Origin: Lanius collurio | Lineage: Eukaryota; Chordata; Aves; Passeriformes; Laniidae | DNA: 64,000 nt | Assembly: GCA_020086605.1 (NCBI GenBank) | Contig: JACBWW010000003.1 | Span: 2,479,586-2,543,585, forward strand | Direction: 5' to 3' | Part shown: positions 24,791 through 48,500 of the stretch, one piece after another | Numbering within the stretch: the stretch's first letter is position 1 | How the letters are laid out: each line of letters begins with the position of its first letter | Made by a program: the position numbers and the translations under genes | The notes under the pieces: generated by a model | Told to the model about the DNA's origin: nothing | Databases searched by the model: none | What the model saw: only the letters and a program-made list of their open reading frames with translations

Positions 24791-27700
24791 AGAGAATAAA
24801 TACAAATGTTATGGAGCATAGTTATTTTGAATGCTGCAAGTGCTTGTGGCTGAAAATAATGGTATAAAATACTATTTTGAAAATAAATCTAATAAGGGAA
24901 TCCAAGAAAAATTTCTGGTATTGAGATTTTCATTATGTTCTGTAAGTCTCCTCTGCAAATTTTAGACATGTCTGGGAAAGAGTAGCACATGTACTATTAG
25001 ATTGTATAATCTGCATTGGTGGAGGAAAGATATGATGACTGAGTGGAGCTTTTGTTTCCTTGATACCATTTGCTCAATGTTACATTTCTCATTCAGCACT
25101 AGTGAATTAGATGTACCTGCAGTCAAATGTTTGAGTTTGGACAAAACCCTGAGTGCCTTGATTTTTTAGGCAATAAATTTCCAGTACTTACAGCTTAATT
25201 TTACATTCCCTGAGGAACTCAGAGTATCTGAGTTCAAAACTATTTCAGCAGATCAGTGGGTGACTTGTGACACTGGAAGTACTGGATACAGAGGGCTTAC
25301 ATCCACCTTCAGTGGTGACTTTCAGGCATGTTGATGATTACTTTGCAGTGCTATATAGAGAATTTTTACAAGAAAAAGGAAGAAAATTTAGACTCATAAA
25401 TTGATGGCTTACACTTACCAGCTCAAATACAGAACAAAATCATGAAGAAAAATGGTCTTTTCATTAGTACAGATAATACCATTTTAGCATCAGGGATTTC
25501 ATTTAGTGGCCACTTTTTCGGTGTTTGCTTAATTGCCTCCCTGAAAGACTGTAAAGCAAGTACAGAAATTAATTTTTCCCATCTTAAAGGTAATGCCCTT
25601 CTCCTTTTCCATTTTTTTTTATTTTTTGCTTATTGAAATACAGGATGCAACAGAGTAACTTTAGGAATCACCTTGTCAGTAATACAATCCAAGCTGTAAA
25701 ATGCCAATCAAGTCAATGTTTGTTCTGTTCTTTCCAGTTTCCATGAACACTGTGAGGGTATTATGAGGATTGACTGTCCTGCCTACTGCTATTATAGTTC
25801 CTGTTCTGTTTGCTTGCATTGCTGTGATACCTGAGAGCCCTGGTCATGGAACAAAAGTCTGCATGCAAATGTGCAACACAAGATGGATCTCCTCTCAGTG
25901 TGTTTGTAGGAGCAGCCAAGAATCTCTCACTAGCCTCAAAAATCAGCAGAAAGGAAGAGAGAGAGTTCCCCCAGCCCCTGGGCACTCTCTGCCCCCTAAA
26001 ACAATCTCCACAGCGGAGTGTTCCCACTTTTACCCAACAACGTCTCCTCATCAGTCCATGACTGCAATGAACTGAGATTGCAGAAGTCACATTCCCTACT
26101 CACTGTTGCTGCTTCAGCATCACAGGTGTGGGGACAAGCGCAGCAACAGAACTGATTTTTGGGTTGGTTTTGGCAGGCAAGGCTGGGAGCTTAGGTGCAA
26201 AATTGAAGGTAAGCTGGCTAGCCATCTGCTGTCAAAAAACAAAGGAAAAATGGCCATTATTGGCACAGCTACCCAAAAATAAGTTTAAATGGACTTGCAG
26301 AAGATGGATAATACTGGAATCTCCATCAGAAAAACCATAATTTGTAGATTTCCTCATACACTACCACATTTGTTAGCATAAGATCTGCCTCAATAAGGAA
26401 GGCCTTGGACCGCAGTGCCTTTCTAAATTAAGGTTCTGAGCGTCAGACAGTGACTACTGAAGTATCACCTAGGAACATGAGATCTCCCATGTCGTTGGAG
26501 CTAATCCCACACAATCCCAGAACACAAATAAAATTCTCAGTTTATCCAAGGTAGCCGTTTTTTTCCCTGAGGTTGACATATGACATCATGTATCCAAAAA
26601 CTGACTTCTCTTTCTAGTCTTTGAAAAATGTTGATGCCCCATATGCTCCATGCAAACACATTGTTCAGAACATCTTTGTGAGACATATTCTTGGGATCTT
26701 CCATGCAAGCATATTCATAAGTTTAGTCGACTGCTGGTAACTCTGTCCTCAGGTGAAGGTGAAGAGAGTTGAGTTGTGCCTCTTTACAGATGGGAGAAAG
26801 ACAACTGGTCTGGGTCTAGAAAACTTTATCAGCACAGCTGTCATGTGCGGTTGCCAGGACCCCTCCTTGCCCCATGACAGATGTGTGGCCTATGGAAGGC
26901 TGTATTTCTTTCCTTTCAAAGCTGTTTTGTTTTAGAGCCCAGCCCTACTGGATCTGCCTTGTCCTTGCTCATAGAAAGCAGGTTAGCATGTGCAATCAGA
27001 GCATTGCCTGAAGGAATTTCAGGCTTCAGGATGGAGCCTGTGCTTTGTCAGATGTTTTGGGGTGAAAACATATATTCCTATATTATTTCTTAAATGTGTT
27101 TTCCATCTAGACATGGCTTTATCACAGGGATCCCATGAAGTTTTTGTTCCATTTGCCCCATAGCACTTAGAATAAAAGTTGCATGATAATAGAGCAAGAC
27201 TTGTGCATTTCTGTGGTCGCACAATAGCTACTACCTGTTATTGTTTTGGTTTTCCCAGACTTGGTAATTATTAAACCAACCTCACACTTAGAAAATCTAA
27301 TGGAATTTCACACTTTATGTTTACAGATCAAAGGTTAATCTTTAAACCAATGTTTGTTAGCATTTGTTAAGCCACTTTTTTTTCTTAATATGACTGATTT
27401 CTTTCTCTTGTTATTCAAAGGACACTCCAAATAATTGATTTGGAAACAACCTTCTTCTACAGACAGTTTTATATCTTTTTTTTATAGTTATTCTTACTAT
27501 CAAGAGCCCTGCAAAAGCCTTGACTCGCAGACTTTTTGGCTGCCACCTTTTGATCAGCTGGTGCTGCCTCGCCTTCACCAGAGATGATGCAAAATCTGCA
27601 GAAATATCTTTCTTTGATGGGCCCACCACTTCCCAGGTGTTCATTAAGAACAAAATTCATCCCATTCTTGTGAATAAGGTGTGCAAATAATATTATATGC

Positions 27701-28187
27701 AACATTTCAGCATGAAAGAAACCATCCCCTGTTTTTACCATTGCTTTTCCTCAAGTTATCGGCCATGAATTGGCTGGTTGGTTAGCAATATACGTCACTG
27801 ATGCTGGGCAGTCTACCAGGATTTGTTGGTGAGGTTCAGCTCTTGTTGTTTTATCTACTTGATTAGAAATTGCCTACTAAAGAAAATCATGATGACAACT
27901 CACTCCCCCAGGCCTGAGAATTATCTTCAGGCCATCTGAAGTCAGCATGTAGATTTCAAATTTTCCTGGGGTTTTCCAAAACGACTCCTTGAGCACAAGT
28001 GAGAGATACTGCCGCCAAGTGGTAATGCATTACCTGGGCTGGGTACCCAGCACCATCTGAAACTCAGGCTCCTTTGGTGAACCTCAGGATAGGCCCCCCC
28101 AAATTGCTGTCATTCCTTGAAGGAAAGTTGATGCCCATCTGTTTAGTGCCTGCATGTATATGTTGACTTTGCACACAAATACACCTC

Positions 28188-28203
28188 TGTGTGTGTGTGT
28201 GTG
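28188..28203. repeat. (TG)8 microsatellite
   Basis: Eight uninterrupted TG units in intron 1, preceded by a CA-containing stretch (gcacacaaatacacc). Confidence 0.95.
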
Positions 28204-31002
28204 AGTATGGATCAGTGGGTGTAGGCAGACATACACTTGCAGTGTTTTATAGTCATCCTGTTCATCCAAAGTGGGTGCTGTGGCACAGCTGCTTCTGAAG
28301 GGTCGGTGTTTATATGTTGAGGCCGAGGAGCCTGGGTAGTACTTTTGGCTCTGGCATCTGTCTGCCAGGTGGGTTGGCTTGGACCTGTCTTTCTCCCACT
28401 GAGTTGTAGTTCCCCCCATTATAACTTATTTTTATACACTTCTTTTTGATCTGCTGTTGAAATGTGATTATATGAAACTCAGTAATTGTTATCATTAACT
28501 TTTCCCACTATATTTACATGCAGATGGTTAGTCAATAAATCAGATTGAAACTGATGATAAATAGTTACTGCTAGCTTATATTCCTGAACACTGGAAAACA
28601 GCAAATAGTTCAGGAGTTTTTAGTTTATTGTAATAAGCAATTATTTGCTAATACAGCTAAATCAAACACTTCTCTGACCTGCACTGAGGCTGATTTGACA
28701 TCAGCTATAGGACTCCTCTCACCAAACTTTGCATATATTAGTGTCAGTTTAGGCTGTTTCTACTGCAGATGAGAAAAGCCATAAACCCTTGGGAGTACAC
28801 TTCTTCCCTCCTTTTTTAGGAACAAAATATCCTGCATTATCTCTCCCTGGACTGCAGCGAGGGTTGGCTGCCTGACTTATTCTGAACTCCTAACTTGCAA
28901 TGAACCAGTGTAGCTGACAGACATCTTATGCACTTAACTACAGCACATTTCGTGTCTGGCAGATTTAGAAACATTTTCTGAAGAAGATAAAGCCATCAAA
29001 GTAACCTTGGTTAGAAATAATGCTAAAACTTGAGTGTCATAAAATTATGTTAAATGTTATCTAATTTAGCAGTAAACTTACTTCAAGGTGATGTAAGAAA
29101 CTGTATGAAATAAATACTGGACTGCAAAAAGTAACATTAAAGGTTTGGTGAAGTAGCTCTGGTAGTTTGAAGAATGAGGTGAGAAGAGTCTTTTCATTTA
29201 CTCTATGGCTGAAATAGGTTTCTTATCATAATTAAAGATATGATCTGTTGTCACCAGTACTTTCTAGGAGCTTTCCTAGAAAAAGCTGAGGCCTCAGAAT
29301 AGTCTGAAGTGACCCATTTTAAACCTTTCCAGTTTTTTTATTAATTTGTATGAAACAAAATTTTGAAAAAATCAGAAAAGTCCATGTAAAGTTAGTGCTT
29401 CTCTCTGCCCCTGTGTGTGACCTTACTTCACATTGCCAAGTAGAATCCCATCTCCCAGTGTAGAGGGAGAGGTGGCATTGGCTTGGATGTTTTAAAACTG
29501 CCTTATAGAATAAGCTCTGAAGTCACCCTTTGATGAGGGGCAGATGTGAAGTACTCTGTATGATTACAGTGACATTTGCTAGCATGTTCCAGGGAACTGG
29601 TCACCAGCCTTACTGGCATTTTTTTTCTCAGTGGGATTCACACAGTTCTTTGGTAGTGTGTACTCTTTGTTAATAAGTAACAAGGTGATGATCGGTCATG
29701 TAGAATTCCTGTTCCCACTGAAATCCAAAGCAAAACGCACACAGAATTCAGTGAAACAAGCAGCTTGAGGATCTTTATATTTTATGCTCTCCTTTGCTTG
29801 TTTAAATACTCCTAATTTCCTTGTTGGAAATGGGCTGTCTTTTTTACCAATGCTACGAACAGTACATTGCTTTTCTTTTCCTAAAGCAAAGTATGTTTTC
29901 CTATTTCCAAGGAAGATATTTTTGCATTTATTAGCCATGACTCATCCATTCATTTCTGAAAGAATTGCATCTGTCATTAAGACCCAAGATGATTGAATGG
30001 ATTGGGACAGATTCCATACTAAGTCTATACTGACAGAGCCTTGGAGGTTCTAGACCAGGCCTATAGATTCTAGTGAAACTTCAGATGTACAAAACCTGAA
30101 GTTATACCATGGACTGAAATATAGTTGCTTGCCCATAGCAGCTGAAACAGAATGCTCTCACCCCTTAGCACCTTCTACCTCCTAAGAATTTGTTTTATGA
30201 AAGTAATTACTTCTGAAAGCTGGAACTGAGAAGAATGTAAGACATTTTTAAGATAAAACTTCCAGATGTGCTATGTTGTCAGACAGGAATTCCTGAACGT
30301 GGGAAATTCCCAAGGCTTGTCATCACTGAGAGCCTTACTCCTGTATTGTCTAAGCCCATTCAGAAATTACTGGCAGATTGGCAGACTAACAATAATAATA
30401 TAAAAAATATTAAGATCTTAAAAATTTGGGGGAATAGGTGTCCCAAATTTGTGTCGCTGCTAACAAAAAAAAGCTGCATCTCATTTGAGAACCTAGACAG
30501 CGTGCTGGAATGGGTATGTTAGCCACAGGAAAAGGTGTGACCTAAACCTGCATATTAAGAGACAGTATTACAATAATTTGGTTACAAGACAGAAAACTGC
30601 AGTGAGTCCATTCACTCCCATTCTCACAGAGCTGCTTCTTTGCTTTGTGTGTACAGAGGTGCAGATGAGGGTCCCAAATGGACACATGCAGCTTTACCAA
30701 AAACACACAGCTGTGTGAAGTATAAAGGTCTACTCTACATCAGCCAGCAGAACTGTGGGTTTGTAAAGCAGATACCTCTGGAAGATTTGCATCTGCTGTC
30801 TGAACAATATCTAGTCACTGGTCAGCATGTACAAGAGAGCAGAATGCCATCTTGGAAAAGCAGTTGGAAGGGAAATAAAAAAGGGAAATGGGAAACAGGA
30901 AAAGTACAGTTTGAAAATAAACCTGAGAAGGGGCTTCACAGGACTGAGGAACTTTGTGGCTAATAAGGCATTGACTTCAGTGGGTATAAGGCTATGACTG
31001 AA

Positions 31003-31790
31003 GAATCACAGACCAATGAAGGTCGGAAGAGACCCTCAAAAGTCTCCATCTGACCTCCTGAATCAAGCAGATTCCATTGGAGCAGATTACACAGGGCCTT
31101 GCCGAGGCTGGGTTCTGACACCTTTAAGGATGGTGTTTTTCTGGGTGCCTGTTTCAATGTCCAGCCATCTCCATGGTAAACATTTTTTCCTCACATTGAG
31201 TAGGAATTTGATATTGTAGCTTGCTTTCCTTATTGCACACTGCAGTACGACTCCCCTGTCAGGTCTTTTCTTCTTAAGAACAAATCTAATTCTCTCAGCC
31301 TCTCCTCAAGTGTCCTGTGCTCTGGTCCCCTGACCAACTTGGTGGCCCTGCATTCAACTCACCTCAGTGTGCCCTTGTCTGTCTTGTAGTAGGAGCCAGA
31401 ACAGGCCACAGTCCTCCAGGCATGGTCTCACAAACAAAGACAAGAGTCATTTGCCCTAGCCTGCTGGCTATACTCCTGCTAATACAGTCCAGCTTTTGAT
31501 TGATCAGGGGCACACTGCTGATGTACTCATTTATTTATGTTGAAGTTCTGAGTTGAGACCCTTGGGACTTTTTCTGCATTCAGTTTTAAGGCAGGAAGTT
31601 TTTGTCCAGCTTGTTCTGCTGCATGGGCTTTTTCCATCCCAGACATGGGGCTTTTTATCTAACTTTGTTTTACTCCTGCGGTTTCTCTCAACCCGATTTT
31701 CCAGCCTATCCAGCAATGTGTTGACTGTTCCCCTCAGTCTGGTGTTAATGTGCAGACTTGCAGAGAGCATAAAGGAACAGTGTGCCAGAG
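31003..31790 (-). repeat. CR1 LINE copy, 3' part, antisense to the gene
   Basis: Reading the + strand, it opens with agaatcacagaccaatgaag, the usual complement of a CR1 3' end, then gaccctcaaaagtctccatc, cctcagtgtgcccttgtctg and other blocks in the order expected of a reversed avian CR1, ending near a TGTTGACTGTTCC-type block. It carries many substitutions and indels and no intact frame, so it is an old insertion. It lies in intron 1, about 1.1 kb before the KH1 micro-exon. Confidence 0.75.
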
Positions 31791-32930
31791 TTTGTTGAAA
31801 TAGGTAACTTCTTCTCACTGAAAAGTCCTCATGTCTTGTGAGCAGGATGTGAGGAGTTGCAAGCACAAACAGCTTCATATTATGAGCTTATAAACAACTG
31901 GCAAAAATAACTCAAAGTCACTGCAGGTAGTTCTTTCCTGCAGGGTGAAGTCAGTGCCGCTTTATCATGAGTCCGTCACTGGAGAGAGCATTGGTGGACA
32001 ATTTCAAAAATCCTACACTTTGGACTGTGTTCCAGGATGGATCCCATTTAAGTGTATGGACTGGGTGGGGGGAAATGGTGTATCATCCATCTGGGACAGC
32101 TCAACCATCTGAGACCATCTTTAACTGTAGATTTCACAATCTTAAAATAGGAAAGGAGTTTATTTTCCTTTAGCTGGTCTCTCCATCAGATGATTTCCAG
32201 TCTGATGTCGCAGCTGCATGATTTGTGTAACATGTCCAGACTGCTCATTTTAGAGTTAATAGTTTCATTTTTTGTAACCTGTTGGTTTTATTCACCAAGC
32301 TTTTAACTCTTGAGATGTTGCCAGAACTGCCACATTGTTCCCCTACTGTTCACAGCCACACTTCTTAGTATTTTCTTCCTTTCATGGAAGATGGTGGGAG
32401 CCCAGTAGCAATTCTCAAATCCCTAAAAAGAGATAGGCAATTATTGTTCTGTAAGTGCTTAATAGGGAGATTAAGACAGGCCACCAGGTGTTTTACACGT
32501 GGAAATTCAGCTCTCACTATTACAAGGCGTAAGGAGGGTAAATGCCTGCCCTTGGAGAAACCAGCAACTATTTTGATGCTTGTATTACACCTCATTTTCT
32601 CCAGTAGATTGTGCGGTTCTGTTATTTCTTAACTTTTCATTCCCTGATAGGGATTTGTCTGTGTTTTTAGTAGCAGGATTGATCTGTAACCACGAGATCA
32701 GTTTCTGTTAAAGGTGTTTTTCTTGCACGATCAGTTGGCTGCAAAGCTGCTTTTTTAATCCATCCCCTTGTATCTAACATGGCATATTTGTATACAGCAA
32801 CAATGGAAGGGAGCTATGGTTCACACTGAAGCTTTGAAATAAATGATAGTGAAATATCTTAGAAACAGCAGAAATGCCTTTCTGTAACAAATCATATCAT
32901 TCACAGTGTCTCTTTTTTTTTCTGTTTCAG

Positions 32931-32954
32931 GAGGTTGGAAGCATTATCGGAAAG
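32931..32954 (+). CDS. PCBP3: PCBP3 coding exon 2: 24-nt micro-exon with the first half of the KH1 GxxG loop
   Basis: The eight codons encode EVGSIIGK, residues 27-34. They follow directly from MHGK of exon 1 and supply helix 1 plus the first two residues of the GKKG loop (33-36), the loop that contacts the RNA backbone in KH domains. The acceptor is strong (tctttttttttctgtttcag). The donor AAG|gtcaga is weak because it has C at +3 in place of a purine. The exon is phase 0 on both sides, so skipping it would keep frame while removing half of the loop. It is separated from exon 3 by an intron of only 99 bases. It is too short for any ORF-based search and was found by looking for the missing residues. 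Confidence 0.95.
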
Positions 32955-33053
32955 GTCAGAAAATAACTTTATTTATATTCATGTCAAAATATTGTATATC
33001 AATTCTCTTTTCTTAGCCCAGGCTAACGGGGTTTTTTATGTCTCTTTTAACAG
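32955..33053 (+). other. PCBP3: PCBP3 intron 2, only 99 bases
   Basis: This very short intron lies between two micro-exons. The donor is gtcaga and the acceptor gtctcttttaacag. With a weak donor and little room, splicing probably depends on intron definition. This is an inference from length; the boundaries themselves are fixed by the protein frame. Confidence 0.92.
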
Positions 33054-33086
33054 AAAGGTGAGACAGTGAAGAAGATGAGGGAGGAG
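33054..33086 (+). CDS. PCBP3: PCBP3 coding exon 3: 33-nt micro-exon completing the KH1 GxxG loop
   Basis: The eleven codons encode KGETVKKMREE, residues 35-45. Together with exon 2 this completes IIGKKGETVKKMREE, the GxxG loop and helix 2 of KH1, identical to the mammalian family sequence as I know it. The acceptor is ttttaacag and the donor GAG|gtaaga, both good. The exon is phase 0 at both ends. Intron positions inside the GxxG loop are, to my knowledge, shared by the intron-containing PCBP paralogues, so the arrangement is ancestral rather than peculiar to this species. Confidence 0.96.
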
Positions 33087-44622
<11,536 letters not shown>

Positions 44623-44751
44623 TCCACAGGAGCCCAGGTGCAGGTGGCAGGGGACATGCTGCCCAACTCGACGGAGCGCGCGGTGACCATATCCGGCACT
44701 CCCGACGCCATCATCCAGTGTGTGAAGCAGATCTGTGTGGTGATGCTGGAG
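44623..44751 (+). CDS. PCBP3: PCBP3 coding exon 6: second half of KH2
   Basis: The exon encodes residues 129-171: STGAQVQVAGDMLPNSTERA, VTISGTPDAIIQCVKQIC and VVMLE. It completes KH2 (beta-2, beta-3, helix 3). TPDAIIQCVKQIC separates it from PCBP1 (TPQSV). The acceptor is an AAG (tctctgctgaag) behind a pyrimidine tract interrupted by purines, so it is weaker than the others. The donor GAG|gtaagt is strong, phase 0. The exon is richer in GC and CpG than its surroundings, with TCG, ACG, GAG-CGC-GCG and CCG-style codons where the other exons prefer A/T-ending ones. Confidence 0.97.
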
Positions 44752-45513
44752 GTAAGTGGGTGTCCAGCGTGGCCCTTCTCACTCAGGAGATGCTCAAACA
44801 CATTATTAATAACTGTCAATTGCCGCGGGTTCCCCTGGGGCGCTGTCTGCCCTTCCCATGCCAGGGATTTCCAGAGGCTCTGTTAGACTCTGCTTTTCCT
44901 GACTTTTGAGAGCCTCTCGCAGCAAGCAAAGGCTGTCATGACATTGTCAAACTACAACCAGGTCCAGCATGGATCTTCAGTCATTATGAGAGAAACATAT
45001 TTTATTCTGATGCAGAATAGGGCAGAAAATTTGACCAGCCAAGATTTTTTGCTTCCTTAGGGTCAGGTCATTGCATAAGGCCATAAAGTTTCATTTTGAT
45101 AGCAGTTTTTTAGCCCTTAGAGTAAGGGATAGAAAATAAATTTATATAACCTTTGTTGAAAACTCCAATAATTTCCAAACCATTGACCATTTTCAAAATT
45201 GTGCCCATGTTTCCTGAAATGCCTTGACATTCTTGATGAAGCTTCATACCTTCATCTGACAGTGGCACTAATGAAACCACAGGTGTCACTATTGCCTGTT
45301 TTGGCTGTGCAGTCGGGTCCTCAGCTCCTCCCCCAAAAGCCCAGAGAGGAGGCATCTAGTGTGCTTTTGGTCTGATGGGGTGGAGGCCGGGGTGGGCTGG
45401 GTGGGGTTATCTGCATGCCTTGTTGTCTGAGGTGACCAAGATAAAAGAGTCGTCTTTTTAATTCAAGCTCTGCTTTATTCTGCATTTTGACTGCTTTGTG
45501 TTTTTGTCTGCAG
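44752..45513 (+). other. PCBP3: PCBP3 intron 6 (762 bases)
   Basis: A short intron from gtaagt to tttttgtctgcag. Nothing beyond unique-looking sequence is visible; there is no sign of the TLSQ-type extension that precedes SPPKG in PCBP2. Confidence 0.88.
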
Positions 45514-45588
45514 TCCCCACCCAAAGGTGCCACCATCCCCTACCGTCCCAAACCTGCCTCTGCACCTATCATTTTTGCAGGTGGCCAG
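45514..45588 (+). CDS. PCBP3: PCBP3 coding exon 7: proline-rich linker after KH2
   Basis: The exon encodes residues 172-196, SPPKGATIPYRPKPASAP then IIFAGGQ. This is the start of the flexible linker between KH2 and KH3. The direct junction MLE|SPPKGATIPYRPKPAS is characteristic of PCBP3; PCBP2 carries extra residues (TLSQ) here and PCBP1 diverges. The acceptor is tgtttttgtctgcag and the donor CAG|gtaaga, phase 0 at both ends, so skipping would keep frame and shorten the linker by 25 residues. The linker is where PCBP paralogues and isoforms differ most and is thought to influence localisation and partner choice. Confidence 0.96.
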
Positions 45589-48500
45589 GTAAGAGCAGAC
45601 ACCATTTTGGCTTCAGCTGGAAACCACACCGTCCTGGCCCAGCCTCAGCCAGCGCCTGTTAGTTTTCAACTTTTACTCTTTCTTGCCTGGTATAGTATGG
45701 ATGTGCTTTGTTGACTTTGTGTGCTTACAGTTTGCAAGACAGGAGAACACTGCATTGTAAACTTTACACAAAACTGTGACCATCTGTTATTTTACCAAGA
45801 TTTGACATTAACTTCTGTAATTAAGAAAAGTTTGCTCTTCTGCAGATTGAGAGGTGTCCAAATCAGGAACTCATTGAGTGGGGCAGCCCTGCTTATCATA
45901 GGGGTTGGGGTTTTTTTTCTTAGCTTGCAGCTTCACTAGCAGTATAAGCAGTTTTGTCAATTTTCAGAGATGGTGAAACAGGAGGACATTTCTGCTCAGG
46001 AAAAGCGTAATTTTTCTCTCATAGTTTTCATACTTTTGGAGACCAAATAGTGCGTTTTACAGTAAGGATTTACACACATGTAATTTCCACTGCTTGTAGT
46101 CCCCCGGGACCAAGTAACAATGGCATTCCAAGGTGGCTGGAACTACTTACATGCAAGTGTAGACCTTCCCAACCGTGGTGTGGAACAGCCTGATTGATAA
46201 CACAAGAACAGCATTCCTGTTCCTTTTTTATGTAAGGAAGTTTTGATGATTACCCCTTCACATTAAGCTATATCAGTCAGGGTTCTCATCTGCCTTTAAA
46301 AACCCACATGCAATGTGATTCTTGCATGTCTTTTAGCAATGTCTGAAATGGGTCTGCAGCATGTGACAGAGGCATAGCAGGAATGCTCTGTCATCATCCA
46401 TTGCAGGGGGAATGCAGCTTTCACTGAAGAGCCAGTGATGAACACCGCTGATAAATACCCTAAAAACACTGTGGGAGGATCACAAGGGGACCTGTGTATG
46501 CAGTAGGCTACAAGCAGTGGTGGAGGAGTGAGATACTGCAAGCCCTGACCAACGCAAGGGGAAATCAACCCCATAAACCCAGCCTAGAGGAAGGCAGGCA
46601 TCTCTCTAGTCAGGATTAACACATATAAAGCCTCTCTGGCAGTGAGGTACCCACGCCTAGCCAAATCTTTTCCCCAAGGTGATGCCAAGGCCTCTTTTTA
46701 AGCAATTACCCAATTACTCACATGCATGGTGGCAGGTCTGCAGGCAGGTCCCCCTCACTCCTCATCAGCCCATCCCAGGTCCTCACCTTGTCACAAGGTG
46801 TGGGCTTATGGCACTGACTGTGTCCCACCTCAGGCAATTTGGAGATGGTATGAGAAGCTGAACATGGTAGTTCCTGGTGGGGCTGAGGGTCCAAGGTGCT
46901 GCTGGTGTGGTTGGTGTGATGACCTGTGCCACCACAATCTGCTGGTGTATAAGGAAGCTCCTGCTCTTCTTAAGCATATGCCAAAATGCTTCTTAACAGC
47001 CCTTATCATAAACTTTCTCTGTTTTTTTTTGTCTCAGAGTTTTACCTTCTACTCTGTAATGATTCCTTCTGGTGTATATCCAGATTTTCATAACCTGGAT
47101 GTAGTAGCTTTCATCATGCTCGAGCCTACTACTCTTACTTGTGGTCAAAGTAAGAAATCTGCTTGCCTAGTGAGCAAAGTTGAAGTGTAGAATAACATGC
47201 CAGAAACTGGTCTGTGACTGAAAGTTTAGAATAATTTACTCCATATCTATAAGTTTACACTGCAGTGCTTTCCTTTAAGAAATATGTTTGTATGTGTATA
47301 TATATATATATGCAGCAGCCCATTCTGCCAGTGTTGTAATTGCCACTGCCTTCAAAGACCATCTCTATTTATCATCAGTCAAAAGTATTGAAACTGTTTG
47401 CTAGAGGGTGCTGAGCAGCTGTATAAATAATTGAAAGTGTCCTATTTTCAGGTCTAATAGCTCTTGGCATCTTCAGTTTTATCAGTTAAAAAAAGTGTTC
47501 TCACTTTCCTAATGCACCCTTGTTGATGTGAGAAGGAGTGTAAGAGACAGACACCTTCTGTGTGCTTTGAATTTCTGTGTGCTCTGACTAAGCAGACTTT
47601 TTAAGAAAATGCTTAAGGTGTGTTAGGACACCAGTATGGAAAGGCACTTTAACTGGGCTTTAAAAGTGGAAATTAATACCAAAAATAAAATTTTATCAAC
47701 ATCGTTAATTCCATTCAACCTTTCAGCTAAGCTATCAGAAGTTATTTTTCTGTTCTAAATTACATCATGGCTATCTTGAAAGGATTTTGGTTTTTTAACA
47801 CTTAGTAAAATAAGTAACGTTAGCAAAATATAATCTCTACTTTTCCTTAAAAGTTGGGGTTCTTCCACCTTAAGTATTGCTTTTAATTCTCTTGTGCTTC
47901 TTTGATACTGCATTGTGTAACAAAACTAAAAGGAAACTGAACACTGCTCTCCTCTGCCCCTTACTGTTACTTAGCATGTGCAGTGGTTAAATTGGAAATT
48001 TCTACCCTGTGTGCTACATTGGTGTTTAAATGGGTACTCAGAGGGTGCAGCTTTGCTTTGTGTCTCTTACCAGTAGGATGGTTTAAATTGAGGAAGATGT
48101 GCAGACCAGGTCATCCCTGCTGTTGCTTACATCAGTAGGAAAGTTGCCCTTGACTTTGATGGAAGCAGATCCACAGCTCATGTGCTCAGTGGAACATTAC
48201 AGGACAGATGTCTCAGTAGCCTCTAATAAGGCTTGTGCTTAGCAAGCCCCAGCCCTCAGACCCAAAAACACATGGTTCCCCTGAGAAGGAGTAAAGCAGA
48301 CAGAGACTGTTTTCTCAAGCTAAATCAAATCAAATGACCTTTTGGCAGCCTAAGAAATTAAAACTTTTCTAATTTTTTTCTGAAAGAAAAGTCAAGGCCC
48401 ATCTTGTCTATTCTGATTTGATGGTTTTCTTGGACTTCCAAGCAACCAAGTAAACCTGGTCCGAGCACTGAATGTTCGTTATTTTTGTTACTTCTCCAGT

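Larger units (their letters stand above)
19463..32930 (+). other. PCBP3: PCBP3 intron 1 (about 13.5 kb)
   Basis: The intron is bounded by gtgaag at 19463 and tctgtttcag at 32930. No other gene is recognisable inside it. It contains a hairpin at 21506-21532, two degraded CR1-like pieces on the + strand (about 22700-22930 and 24560-24790), a (TG)8 run at 28188-28203 and a longer, old CR1 copy on the - strand (31003-31790). The remainder is AT-leaning sequence without visible features; open frames such as 23250-23693 have no splice or motif support. Confidence 0.85.

Noticed and set aside
44630..44751. Alternative exon 6 acceptor at tccacag (44629)
   Set aside because: It would remove 7 bases, break the frame and lose the conserved ST of RESTGAQV; the AAG acceptor at 44622 preserves the family sequence.
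44623..44751. PCBP2 or PCBP1 instead of PCBP3
   Set aside because: PCBP1 has no introns; PCBP2 has TLSQ before SPPKG, IANPVEGS in KH3 and N in GPTNAIF, none of which is present.
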